64,000 bases of DNA, taken from positions 42,386 to 106,385 of the forward strand of contig WGLR01000029.1 in the NCBI GenBank assembly GCA_016125475.1, in the 5' to 3' direction. The position numbers were made by a program, and so were the translations under genes. The notes beneath the pieces are model-generated. The model was not told where the DNA came from, did no database searches, and was given only the letters and a program-made list of their open reading frames with translations. Shown in pieces: positions 1 through 7,421 of this stretch (positions within the stretch are counted from its first letter, which is position 1; each line of letters starts with the position of its first letter). The stretch comes from Betaproteobacteria bacterium. GTDB taxonomy: Bacteria; Pseudomonadota; Gammaproteobacteria; Burkholderiales; Ga0077523.

Positions 1-48
1 GCTGTCCCCGAGCTGGAGGAGCGCCATCGCCCCGGACAGATCACTCAT
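1..48 (-). CDS. ureF: Urease accessory protein UreF, N-terminal fragment (cut by window edge)
   Basis: Only the first 16 residues are inside the window. They read MSDLSGAMALLQLGDS, which resembles the start of UreF proteins (a leucine-rich segment followed by the conserved LGDSALPIG-type stretch). UreF works with UreG and UreD/H in loading nickel into the urease apoenzyme in the cytoplasm. Its ATG overlaps the end of ureE by 8 bases, so the two are translationally coupled. The call rests on this short similarity plus the position directly after ureE. Confidence 0.75.
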   Translation of the reverse strand, partial: MSDLSGAMALLQLGDS

Positions 49-490
49 CGGCGATTACCCTCACCTTGCCCTCGTCGACGAGGTGCGCGATGCGGCGCAG
101 ATAGTCGTCCCGCGGACCTTCCATCGACACGTGCAGCATCTCGGCGACGAACCGGACCTTCCAGTGCATGTTGCCGCAGAAGTACCCCAGTTCCAGCGCG
201 GCGGCCGCATCCCTCGGCACGAGCGCGAGCCACTGCGGTTCGTCCAGCCGCACGACGATCGCGCGTCCGGGCTCGAGCAGCAGCACGGCGCCGTTGGACA
301 GCCGATCCTGGCGGTCGAGCATGATGCCCACCTCGGTGCCGCGGTCGGTGAATGCGTGCAGGCGTCGGCGCGCGGTATCGGCGCGACTGACCGTGAGGAT
401 CTCCACCCCGCCGGCGTGCTCCACACGGTGGAGAGCCTCGCCGAGGCGCGCGTCGCTCGCGTTTCCGAGCACTTGTGTGAGCCGCAACAT
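41..490 (-). CDS. ureE: Urease accessory protein UreE (nickel metallochaperone)
   Basis: 149 residues. UreE carries nickel to the urease activation complex. The N-terminal half shows the typical beta-rich UreE pattern (RRLHAFTDRGTEVGIMLDR, then LSNGAVLLLE), and the C-terminal half shows the ferredoxin-like metal-binding domain with LGYFCGNMHWKV. The protein ends soon after that domain, so the His-rich tail found in some UreE proteins is absent; nickel would be bound by the central histidine only. It lies 113 bases downstream of the amidase gene and overlaps ureF, so it appears to be at the end of the amide operon rather than with ureABC, which are 18 kb away. Confidence 0.93.
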   Translation of the reverse strand: MLRLTQVLGNASDARLGEALHRVEHAGGVEILTVSRADTARRRLHAFTDRGTEVGIMLDRQDRLSNGAVLLLEPGRAIVVRLDEPQWLALVPRDAAAALELGYFCGNMHWKVRFVAEMLHVSMEGPRDDYLRRIAHLVDEGKVRVIADE

Positions 491-552
491 CTGACTGCCC
501 TTGTTTCGGGACGACGGTGTCGCGACGAGGCACCGTCATCGGTTGATCCGGG

Positions 553-584
553 CCGTGCGGGGCGCCGGCAGACGCCCCGCACGG
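553..584. other. 12-bp perfect inverted repeat between amiE and ureE
   Basis: Bases 553-564 and 573-584 are perfect complements (12 bp, G/C-rich) around an 8-base loop. There is no T-run on either strand after the stem, so it is not a classical terminator. On the minus-strand transcript it would sit between amiE and ureE, where it could act as an RNA stability or partial-termination element. Function is inferred from position only. Confidence 0.45.
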
Positions 585-603
585 TGGGTACTAGCGCACC
601 GGA

Positions 604-1644
604 CTACTTGTGGACGGTCGCCTTCGGATTGGGAATTCCCTCGATCGGGCATTCCTCGGTGCCGACCGTCGTGCGGGTCATGGCCTCGACCATTTCGCGC
701 GTGCCGTCCGGATCCGTGATCCACTTCTTGTAGAAGTCGTACGGACATGCCGCCACACCCTTCTCGTCCTCGCGCGAGTTGATCTTGCCCGTGTACCCGC
801 GGTGCAGCAACTTGAAGAGGTGGTTCTCGGACTGGCCGTTGCGGCGTGCGTCCCGGATCAGCGACTTGGAGAGCTGCGCGTACTGGATGCCGTAGTCTTC
901 CTCGCCGCACTCGCCGAGGGTCCGTCCGTCGAAACCGATGATCGCGGAATGGCCGAAGTACGAGTAGACGCCGTCGAAGCCCGCCGCATTCGCGACGGCG
1001 ACGTAGGAATTGTTTGCCCAGGCCATCGCCTTCGCCATGACGACCTGCTGGTCCTTCGCGGGATACATGTATCCCTGGCAGCGCACGATGAGCTCTGCCC
1101 CCTTCATGGCGCAGTCGCGCCAGATCTCCGGATAGTTGCCGTCATCACAGATGATGAGCGACACCTTGAGCCCCTTGGGCCCGTCGGACACGTACGTGCA
1201 GTTGCCCGGATACCAGCCCTCGATGGGCACCCACGGCATGATCTTGCGGTACTTCTGGACGATCTCGCCCTTGTCGTTCATGAGGATGAGCGTGTTGTAC
1301 GGTGCCTTGTTCGGGTGTTCCTCGTGACGCTCGCCGGTCAGGGAGAACACGCCCCACACCTTGGCCTTGCGGCAGGCGTCCGCGAAAATCTCGGTTTCCT
1401 CGCCCGGGCAGGTCGACGCGGTCTCGTACATTTCCTTGCTGTCGTACATGATCCCGTGGGTGCTGTATTCCGGGAAGATCACGAGATCCATGCCCGGCAG
1501 ACCCACCTTCATGCCCACGATCATCTCGGCGATCTTCCGTGCGTTCGCGAGCACCTCCGCCTTCGTGTGCAGACGCGGCATCTTGTAGTTGACCACTGCA
1601 ACGCCGACGGTGTCATTACTGCTGGAAATATCTCCGTGCAACAT
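604..1644 (-). CDS. amiE: Aliphatic amidase AmiE
   Basis: 346 residues, the same length as the Pseudomonas enzyme. It hydrolyses short-chain aliphatic amides to the acid and ammonia in the cytoplasm. The nitrilase-fold catalytic triad is at the standard numbers: Glu59 (VIFPEYS), Lys134 (KYRKIMPW) and Cys166 ([12 protein letters not shown]). The open frame runs on upstream to 1764, but the family start [10 protein letters not shown] and an AAGGAG ribosome site 8 bases before it fix the ATG at 1644. It follows an Urt-type ABC transporter on the same strand and precedes ureE-ureF. This suggests uptake and hydrolysis of amides as one unit. AmiE rather than formamidase AmiF is favoured by length and overall pattern; the preferred substrate cannot be read directly. 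Confidence 0.96.
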   Translation of the reverse strand: MLHGDISSSNDTVGVAVVNYKMPRLHTKAEVLANARKIAEMIVGMKVGLPGMDLVIFPEYSTHGIMYDSKEMYETASTCPGEETEIFADACRKAKVWGVFSLTGERHEEHPNKAPYNTLILMNDKGEIVQKYRKIMPWVPIEGWYPGNCTYVSDGPKGLKVSLIICDDGNYPEIWRDCAMKGAELIVRCQGYMYPAKDQQVVMAKAMAWANNSYVAVANAAGFDGVYSYFGHSAIIGFDGRTLGECGEEDYGIQYAQLSKSLIRDARRNGQSENHLFKLLHRGYTGKINSREDEKGVAACPYDFYKKWITDPDGTREMVEAMTRTTVGTEECPIEGIPNPKATVHK

Positions 1645-1776
1645 TTCGAACACTCCTTGAACGTCGTTTGTCGGAACCGGGTGGAACGGCATCCCGGGTC
1701 TTGTCGCGCTGGACTCTCGACTGCCGGCCGCGCGAGGCCTGCCCACCATCGCGAAGCGGGCCACTCACTCCCTGGT

Positions 1777-1847
1777 CCGGCGCGTCACCTCGCCGGAAAC
1801 GCGCCGGGCCGAAATTCCTCCGGCACCGGGCAGCACGGTCCGGTGCC
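1777..1847. other. Two hairpins in the ATPase-amidase intercistronic spacer
   Basis: The 218-base gap between the transporter ATPase (stop at 1863) and amiE (start 1644) contains two perfect 8-bp inverted repeats: 1777-1784 with 1800-1807, and 1822-1829 with 1840-1847. Neither is followed by a T-run. In the minus-strand mRNA they would form consecutive stem-loops upstream of amiE and could set the ratio of amidase to transporter by processing or partial termination. That role is inference. Confidence 0.4.
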
Positions 1848-1862
1848 CCTGTCCACGGCGGG

Positions 1863-2552
1863 TCAGATGGTCAGGTAGCTGTGGATCCTTGCCTGGTCCA
1901 CCGTTTCCTTCGGACCCTCGTAGACGAACTCGCCCTTCTCGATGATCAGGAACCGGTCCGCGACGTCCACCGCGAACGAAAGGACCTGCTCCGACACCAC
2001 GAGCGAGAAGCCGCGGTCCGTCTTGAGGCGGTTCAGTGCCTGCGCGATGTCCTTGATGATCGAGGGCTGGATGCCTTCCGTCGGCTCGTCGAGGATCAGC
2101 ACCTTCGGGTTGCTGACGAGCGCCCGGGCGATCGCGAGCTGCTGCTGCTGACCGCCGGACAGGTTGCCGCCCCGGCGCGTCTTCATCTCGGCGAGCACGG
2201 GGAACACGTCGTACACGTAGGCGGGCACGGTCTTGTCGACGACGTTCTCCATGCCCGTGAGGATGTTCTCCTCGACCGTCAGGTACGGGAAGATCATGCG
2301 CCCCTGGGGCACGAAGCCCATGCCCGCGGCCACGCGAGCGAAACTGGGGCGCCCCGAGATCAGGTCCCCGCCGAGGGAGATCTCGCCCGAACGGGCCGGC
2401 AGCATGCCGATCAGGGACTTGAGCAGCGTGCTCTTGCCCATGCCGTTGCGCCCCATGATCGCGACGGTTTCCCCTTCGGCAACGTCGAAGGCGACGTCGC
2501 GAATCACGTGGCTCTCGCCGTAGTAGACGTTCAGTCCCGAGACTTTCAGCAT
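1863..2552 (-). CDS. Amide/urea ABC transporter ATP-binding protein, UrtE/LivF type
   Basis: 229 residues. One of two ATPases that power a branched-chain-amino-acid-type (HAAT) importer. Walker A is GRNGMGKST at about residues 34-42, the signature is LSGGQQQQLAIARA, and Walker B is VLILDEPTEG. The sequence EPTEGIQPSIIKDI is typical of UrtE, the ATPase of urea transporters. It starts 2 bases after the stop of the other ATPase gene and is the last transporter gene before the spacer leading to amiE. A second, clearly related copy (urtE) lies at 21.4-22.1 kb next to ureA; this copy is assigned to amides because of its linkage to amiE, amiC and amiR. Confidence 0.9.
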   Translation of the reverse strand: MLKVSGLNVYYGESHVIRDVAFDVAEGETVAIMGRNGMGKSTLLKSLIGMLPARSGEISLGGDLISGRPSFARVAAGMGFVPQGRMIFPYLTVEENILTGMENVVDKTVPAYVYDVFPVLAEMKTRRGGNLSGGQQQQLAIARALVSNPKVLILDEPTEGIQPSIIKDIAQALNRLKTDRGFSLVVSEQVLSFAVDVADRFLIIEKGEFVYEGPKETVDQARIHSYLTI

Positions 2553-2554
2553 GT

Positions 2555-3292
2555 TCAGTGCCCCAGATAGACGTCCTTGACCCGCTCGTCGGCCTGGACC
2601 TGATCCATCGTGCCCTCGGCGAGCATCCTGCCCTGATGCAGCACCGTGACCTTGTGCGCGATCATCCTCACGAACGCCATGTCGTGCTCGATGACGACGA
2701 TCGAACGGCCCTTCGATATCGCGTTGAGCAGCGACGCCGTCTGTTCGCGCTCCTTCGCGCTCATGCCGGCGACGGGCTCGTCGAGCAGCAGCAGTTCGGG
2801 GTCCTGCATGAGCAGCATTCCGATCTCGAGCCACTGCTTCTGGCCGTGACTGAGCTGCCCGGCCTTGTGGCGCAGGACCTCGTGCAGGAAGATCCTCTCC
2901 GACACCTCGTCGATCTTTGCGAGGAGGTCGGCGTCGCGCTTGAAGAAGAGCGACCCCATGAGCCCGCGTCGCTTCGGATACGAGATCTCGAGGTTCTCGA
3001 AAACCGTGAGGTCCTCGTAGACGCTAGGGTTCTGGAACTTCCGGCCGACCCCGACCCGCGTGATCTGGTACTCGAGCATGTCCGTGAGGTCGAATCGCTT
3101 GAACCTGATCGAACCGCCGGTGGGTCGGGTCTTGCCGCAGATCATGTCGAGCAGCGTCGTCTTGCCCGCGCCGTTGGGCCCGATGACGCACCGCAGTTCG
3201 TCCTTCTCCACGTAGAAGTTCAGGGAGTCCACGGCCCGGAAGCCGTCGAACGACACCGTGAGGTCCTCGACGGACAGGATGTTCTCGCTCAT
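2555..3292 (-). CDS. Amide/urea ABC transporter ATP-binding protein, UrtD/LivG type
   Basis: 245 residues. Second ATPase of the importer. Walker A GPNGAGKTT is at about 38-46, the signature is the UrtD-like LSHGQKQWLEIG instead of LSGGQ, and Walker B is LLLLDEPVAG. The start at 3292 overlaps the stop of the upstream permease gene (ATGA), indicating coupled translation. Homologous to urtD at 22.1-22.9 kb in this window. Linkage to amidase and the AmiC/AmiR regulators points to short-chain amides as cargo, although transport of urea as well is possible. Confidence 0.9.
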   Translation of the reverse strand: MSENILSVEDLTVSFDGFRAVDSLNFYVEKDELRCVIGPNGAGKTTLLDMICGKTRPTGGSIRFKRFDLTDMLEYQITRVGVGRKFQNPSVYEDLTVFENLEISYPKRRGLMGSLFFKRDADLLAKIDEVSERIFLHEVLRHKAGQLSHGQKQWLEIGMLLMQDPELLLLDEPVAGMSAKEREQTASLLNAISKGRSIVVIEHDMAFVRMIAHKVTVLHQGRMLAEGTMDQVQADERVKDVYLGH

Positions 3293-4509
3293 TTCCCGCC
3301 TCCCACCTCGCCCGCGAGACGTGCGGCCGGGCGTTCGCCCGCCGCCTGCCCGGCCGCATCCGGCTCCGGCCCCGGTAGCGCGGCCAGCCGGTGCCGCTTC
3401 GCGCCGGGCAGCTTGTCGAGCAGCCCCGCGAGTCCGTGCGGCAGGAACATCACGATCACGATGAACAGGCCGCCGATGAGGTAGAGCCAGAATTCGACGA
3501 AGTTCTCCGAGAAGAACGTCTTCGCGGCCCCGACGAGCATCGCACCGTAGACGGCCCCCACGAGCGACAGTCGTCCGCCGACGGCGGCGTAGATCACCAT
3601 CTCGATCGACGGCGTGATGCCCACGAGCGACGGTGACGCCAGTCCGACCTGCAGCGTGAACATGGCCCCCCCGATGGACGAGAACAGCGCCGCCACCGCG
3701 AAGATGAACGCCTTGAAGAGCGCCGGGTCGTAGCCCGAGAAGCGCACGCGGTCTTCCCGGTCCCGAATGGCCACCAGCACCTTGCCGAGACGACTGCGCA
3801 GGATGAAGGTGCCGATCAGCACGCACACGAGCAGCAGCACGCAGGTGATGTAGTACATCGCGATCTTGACGTTGTCGGGATCGAGGTTGATGCCCATGAA
3901 CGTGCGGAAGTCCGTGATGCCGTTGACGCCCCCCGTGACGCCCTGCTGCCCGATGATCACGATCGCGAGGATCGCGGAGAACGCGAGCGTGATGATGGAG
4001 AAGTACACGTCGCCGATGCGACGCCGGAAGTTCAGGTACGAGAGCACGAACGCGACGACTGGCGGCAGGATCAGGATCGCCGGAATCGTGAACCAGACGT
4101 GGTGGAACGGCTCCCACCACCAGGGCAGTTGCTCCACGCTGTTCCAGACCATGAAGTCCGGCAGGTTCGAGCCGAAGAACGAGGAGAGCGCCTGGGCCGA
4201 CGTGTCGGCCCCCGTGGACTCGAGCTTCAGGAACATCGCCATCATGTAGCTGCCGAGCCCGAAGAACACGCCCTGTCCGAGGCTCAGGATCCCGCCGTAG
4301 CCCCAGATCAGCACGATGCCGACCGCACAGAAGGCGAGCGAGAGGTACTTCGCGGCCAGGCCGAGCCGGAAGATGTCCAGCGACAGCGGCAACACGGCGA
4401 GCAGCACCACGGCGAGGATCACGATCGCGTACCGCTGCAGGAAGCCGCGGGAAACCGGTGCGATCGCGGCGGCCATGCGGCTCCGCGACTCCTGGGACGG
4501 AGCGGTCAT
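3289..4509 (-). CDS. Amide/urea ABC transporter permease, UrtC/LivM type
   Basis: 406 residues with about ten hydrophobic segments. It carries the LivM/UrtC marks: LIWGYGGILSLGQGVFFGLG in the N-terminal part and the cytoplasmic loop RFSGYDPALFK that contacts the ATPase. The last 40 residues are a Pro/Ala/Arg-rich cytoplasmic tail not seen in the urtC copy at 22.9-24.0 kb. The ATG at 4509 overlaps the preceding permease stop (ATGA) and has an AAGGTGAG site in front. It pairs with the UrtB-type permease upstream to form the membrane channel. Confidence 0.9.
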   Translation of the reverse strand: MTAPSQESRSRMAAAIAPVSRGFLQRYAIVILAVVLLAVLPLSLDIFRLGLAAKYLSLAFCAVGIVLIWGYGGILSLGQGVFFGLGSYMMAMFLKLESTGADTSAQALSSFFGSNLPDFMVWNSVEQLPWWWEPFHHVWFTIPAILILPPVVAFVLSYLNFRRRIGDVYFSIITLAFSAILAIVIIGQQGVTGGVNGITDFRTFMGINLDPDNVKIAMYYITCVLLLVCVLIGTFILRSRLGKVLVAIRDREDRVRFSGYDPALFKAFIFAVAALFSSIGGAMFTLQVGLASPSLVGITPSIEMVIYAAVGGRLSLVGAVYGAMLVGAAKTFFSENFVEFWLYLIGGLFIVIVMFLPHGLAGLLDKLPGAKRHRLAALPGPEPDAAGQAAGERPAARLAGEVGGGK

Positions 4510-5408
4510 CTTCTCACCTTTGTCGCGAACAGGCCGTTCGGCCGGAAGAAGAGCACGACGATCACGAGCAGCAGGATGCTCGCACGCGCCATCGAGCCGC
4601 TCAGCTCGAACTCGAACCACGACTGCATCTGGCCGATGATGAACGCCGAGGAGATCGTGCCGAGCAGACTCTCGACGCCGCCGAACACCACGACGATGAA
4701 GGTGTCGACGATGTAGTGCTGGCCCGTCGTCGGTCCCGTCGAGGCGAGCATCGTGAACGAGCTGCCGGCGATGCCGGCAAGGCCGCACCCGAGTGCGAAC
4801 GTGTAGGCGTCGACGCGTGCGGTGTTGATCCCGGCGGCCCCGGCCATCGCGCGGTTCTGCGTGACTGCCCGGATCCGCAGCCCCCATCGCGTCCGGAACA
4901 GGAGCCAGTAGACGGCGGCGGCCGTCACGATGGCGAGCACGACGATGAAGATGCGCGAGAGCGGGAGTGCGATGCCGTCGGTAGGCTGCCAGGCGCCCTG
5001 AAGCCAGGACACGGTCGGCACCTCCACCTCCTTCGAACTGATGAACTGTCGGTAGACCTGCTGCAGGACGAGGCTCAGACCCCACGTCGCGAGCAGCGTG
5101 TCGAGCGGACGCTTGTACAGGAAGCGGATCAGTCCTCGCTCGAGCAGGAACCCGAATGCGCTCGTGACCACGAACGCGAGCAGTATCCCGACGAACACGT
5201 AGTAGTCCATCATGGACGGCGCGAAATTCTCGAAGAATCGCGCCGCACCGTAACTGCAGTAGGCGCCCATCGCCATCAGCTCGCCGTGAGCCATGTTGAT
5301 CACGCCCATGAGCCCGAACACGATCGCGAGCCCCAGGGCCATCAGCATGAGGATGGTGAAGATGGACAGGCCCGTGAATGCCTGCATGGCAAGCACGTCG
5401 AATGTCAT
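4506..5408 (-). CDS. Amide/urea ABC transporter permease, UrtB/LivH type
   Basis: 300 residues, almost entirely hydrophobic. Typical UrtB/LivH sequence: ALGLAIVFGLMGVINMAHGE near the N-terminus, RPLDTLLATWGLSL, the coupling-loop segment RAVTQNRAMAGAAGI, and GGVESLLGTISSAFIIG. Unlike the urtB copy at 24.0-25.6 kb it has no periplasmic N-terminal domain. It follows the binding-protein gene after a 161-base spacer in which I see no gene. Confidence 0.9.
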   Translation of the reverse strand: MTFDVLAMQAFTGLSIFTILMLMALGLAIVFGLMGVINMAHGELMAMGAYCSYGAARFFENFAPSMMDYYVFVGILLAFVVTSAFGFLLERGLIRFLYKRPLDTLLATWGLSLVLQQVYRQFISSKEVEVPTVSWLQGAWQPTDGIALPLSRIFIVVLAIVTAAAVYWLLFRTRWGLRIRAVTQNRAMAGAAGINTARVDAYTFALGCGLAGIAGSSFTMLASTGPTTGQHYIVDTFIVVVFGGVESLLGTISSAFIIGQMQSWFEFELSGSMARASILLLVIVVLFFRPNGLFATKVRR

Positions 5409-5569
5409 GACCGATGCCGCCCCCGATATTGCATGACGCCGGTTCCTTCCTTGCGCGCGCGTGCGGATTGAGAACTGGCGGGACGCTCACACTGCCGGCG
5501 CGTGCCCGCCACGGATTGCCGCCGGCGCGGATCGCGGCGTGACCGCGTACCGCGCAGGCGGATCTGCCG

Positions 5570-6760
5570 TTACAGCTTCGGGAAGGGATTCGGCTCGATG
5601 AGGGGCGACTCGTACACCATGTTCACCTGGCCGTCGGGGAGGAAGGTGCCGATGCGCGCGTGCTTCCAGAGGTGGTGGTTGGACTTGTGGAACCTGACCT
5701 TGCCCTCGGGTGCATCGATCTCGAGCCCCGACGACGCCGCGACCACCTTCTCGACATCGAAGCTCTTCGCCTTCTCGGCCGCGAGCTTCCAGAGATACAC
5801 CGAGTTGTAGCCGCACTCGAGCGTGTCTCCCGTCACCCTGTTCTGTCCGTACTTGGCCTTGAAGGCCTTCACGAACTTCTGGTTCTCGGGGTTCTTGAGA
5901 CTCTGGAAGTAGCCCATGCAGGTCATCGTGCCCGCGGTGTTGTCCGCGCCGATTCCGGACACCTCCTCCTCGGACACCGCGAGCGAGAGGATCGTCTGCT
6001 TGTCGCCGGTGATGCCGGAAGCCGTGAGCTGCTTGAAGAACGCCACGTTGGACCCGCCCACCACGCAGTTGAGGATCACGTCGGGCTTCGCGGCCTTGAT
6101 CTTGTTGATCTCGGACGAGAACTCGATGTGGCCGAGCGGGTAGTACCCCTCGCCGACGAGCTTGCCGCCCAGTTTCTTCAACGTGTACTTCGCGATCTTG
6201 ATCGTCGTGCGCGGCCAGATGTAATCCGAGCCGATCATGTAGAAGGTCTTGCCCTTGTTCTTGTAGAGCCAGTCCATCGCGGCGATGACGGACTGCGTGG
6301 CTTCCTGCGCCGTGTACATGATGTTCGGCGACATCTCGAGGCCTTCGTAGTACGTCGGGTAGTAGAGCAGGCCCTTGAGCTTCTCGAAGACCGGCAGCAC
6401 CGCCTTGCGGGACGCCGACGTGTAGCACCCCATCACGGCTGCGACGCGGTCACGCTCCAGCAGCTTGCGCGCCTTCTCCGCGAACGTCGGCCAGTCGCTT
6501 GCGCCGTCCTCGACGACCGGTTCGATGCGGTGGCCCATCACGCCGCCCGCCTTGTTGATCTCCTCGATGGCGAGCATCTCCGCATCCACCACCGACTTCT
6601 CGGCGATCGCGATCGTTCCGGTCAGCGAGTGGAGGATTCCGACCTTGACCGTGCCCGCGGCTTCCGCCGAACGGAGATTGATCATCGGAAACGGCACCGC
6701 ACTCGCGGCAGCCAGTGCACTGGAGGTCTTGATGAAATTCCGCCTGTTGATATTGCTCAC
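5570..6760 (-). CDS. Short-chain amide/urea ABC transporter substrate-binding protein (UrtA/FmdD type)
   Basis: 396 residues. Periplasmic binding protein of the HAAT/UrtA family. A twin-arginine export signal is visible (NRRNFIKTSSALAAASAV). The mature part has KVGILHSLTGTIAI, GGVMGHRIEPVVEDGASDW and the ligand-pocket stretch GCYTSASRKAV, shared with UrtA and with the cytosolic sensor AmiC. The start is GTG at 6760, with AGGGGAAG about 8 bases upstream. It is the first gene of the amide operon and sits 100 bases downstream of the leader terminator at 6864-6900. Its closest relatives by architecture are formamide/amide binding proteins (FmdD); urea cannot be excluded. Confidence 0.92.
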   Translation of the reverse strand: MSNINRRNFIKTSSALAAASAVPFPMINLRSAEAAGTVKVGILHSLTGTIAIAEKSVVDAEMLAIEEINKAGGVMGHRIEPVVEDGASDWPTFAEKARKLLERDRVAAVMGCYTSASRKAVLPVFEKLKGLLYYPTYYEGLEMSPNIMYTAQEATQSVIAAMDWLYKNKGKTFYMIGSDYIWPRTTIKIAKYTLKKLGGKLVGEGYYPLGHIEFSSEINKIKAAKPDVILNCVVGGSNVAFFKQLTASGITGDKQTILSLAVSEEEVSGIGADNTAGTMTCMGYFQSLKNPENQKFVKAFKAKYGQNRVTGDTLECGYNSVYLWKLAAEKAKSFDVEKVVAASSGLEIDAPEGKVRFHKSNHHLWKHARIGTFLPDGQVNMVYESPLIEPNPFPKL

Positions 6761-6857
6761 CGTTCTTCCCCTTTCCGTTAAAAGAGTTGGTCATCCAGAA
6801 CCGACTTCGACAACATCCTGCAGCGCACGGAACAGAACTGCCCACCCGCGGAACCGC

Positions 6858-6900
6858 AAAAAAAAGCCCGCAGGTCGAGACGATTTCGACCTGCGGGCTT
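6858..6900 (-). terminator. Leader terminator of the amide operon (presumed AmiR-controlled)
   Basis: Bases 6864-6878 and 6886-6900 are perfect 15-bp complements around a 7-base loop. On the minus strand the stem runs into a block of eight T (6858-6865), the standard intrinsic terminator. It lies between the promoter near 6965-6991 and the first gene (start 6760), so unless overridden it would stop transcription before the transporter and amidase genes. Read on the plus strand there is only a short interrupted T stretch. With amiR next door, antitermination is the likely control. Confidence 0.85.
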
Positions 6901-6919
6901 CTTTGCCGTGGCGCTGCGC

Positions 6920-6959
6920 GGGACGCCTTTGTCCCCCGCCGCGCGAATTCCAATTCGCG
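6920..6959 (-). promoter_or_regulatory. Candidate ANTAR target: two hexaloop hairpins in the amide operon leader
   Basis: In the minus-strand RNA, hairpin 1 (6942-6959) has a 6-bp stem CGCGAA/UUCGCG and the six-base loop UUGGAA. Hairpin 2 (6920-6935) has a 5-bp stem GGGAC/GUCCC and the six-base loop AAAGGC. ANTAR proteins such as AmiR recognise paired hairpins with six-base loops that carry A at position 1 and G at position 4. Loop 2 fits both; loop 1 has G4 but U at position 1. The pair lies 20 bases upstream of the terminator stem, as in known ANTAR leaders. Confidence 0.65.
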
Positions 6960-6964
6960 TACAG

Positions 6965-6991
6965 ATTTTCACGCGAGTCCTGTGTTGTCAA
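6965..6991 (-). promoter_or_regulatory. Candidate sigma-70 promoter of the amide operon
   Basis: A perfect -35 TTGACA lies at 6986-6991 (minus strand). The best -10 is GAAAAT at 6965-6970, 4 of 6 matches with a short 15-base spacer. The predicted start near 6958 would put the first hexaloop hairpin at the very 5' end of the transcript. The -35 is convincing; the -10 is not strong, consistent with control at the level of termination. Confidence 0.5.
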
Positions 6992-7211
6992 GCATCGCGC
7001 GCTTCGGTCCCGTATGTTGCAAGAGGCGGGCCGGGAATTGCTGCAGTGCGCTTCCGCACCGGTCGCGATCGCGGAAACGCTGGCTGGCAAAGGGAAATCG
7101 AGAATGGGCAACGGACCGCCGAACCGGTCGGAACCACGTGGCCGCGCAAGACCGTGCACACGGCCCGCATTGTGCGGCACATCATTGGTGCGTCCGGGTG
7201 GAGCGCCGCCC

Positions 7212-7217
7212 TATAAT
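7212..7217 (+). promoter_or_regulatory. Putative -10 element upstream of amiC
   Basis: A perfect TATAAT lies 205 bases before the amiC start. The nearest -35-like hexamer, TTGGTG at 7185-7190, is 21 bases away, so the promoter would be weak or need help. The resulting leader would be about 200 bases long. Apart from this and the elements described on the other strand, I see no gene in 6761-7421. Confidence 0.45.
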
Positions 7218-7421
7218 CGATCATGGCGGCGGGATGCGCGGACACGCAGGATCGAAGGAGGACCAAGACACCGGGACTCCGTGTCCGGCGCACTTCCTCT
7301 CGACAAACGGTCCGGGACTTGCTAATGATTCGCGTTGCACGGGTACGAACCTTCCATTCGCCCGCCCTGCGCAAGGACGCGCACCGGGCACACGCCGCGA
7401 GTACGAGATGAAAAACGGCAC

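Noticed and set aside
610..1878. 422-codon plus-strand frame antisense to amiE
   Set aside because: High G+C makes long empty frames opposite real genes. It has no ribosome site or family pattern, and amiE with a full catalytic triad lies opposite.
6864..6900. Reading the leader hairpin as a terminator for amiC-direction transcription
   Set aside because: The uninterrupted T-run occurs only on the minus strand, and no plus-strand gene ends upstream of it.
7176..7195. Sigma-54 promoter for amiC (CGGCAC ... TTGGTG)
   Set aside because: The GG-to-GC spacing is wrong and the -12 GC is missing, unlike the exact match before urtA.
7253..7325. Leader peptide gene before amiC (AAGGAGG, then GTG with 14 codons)
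   Set aside because: The ribosome site is about 20 bases from the GTG, too far, and no attenuator follows.
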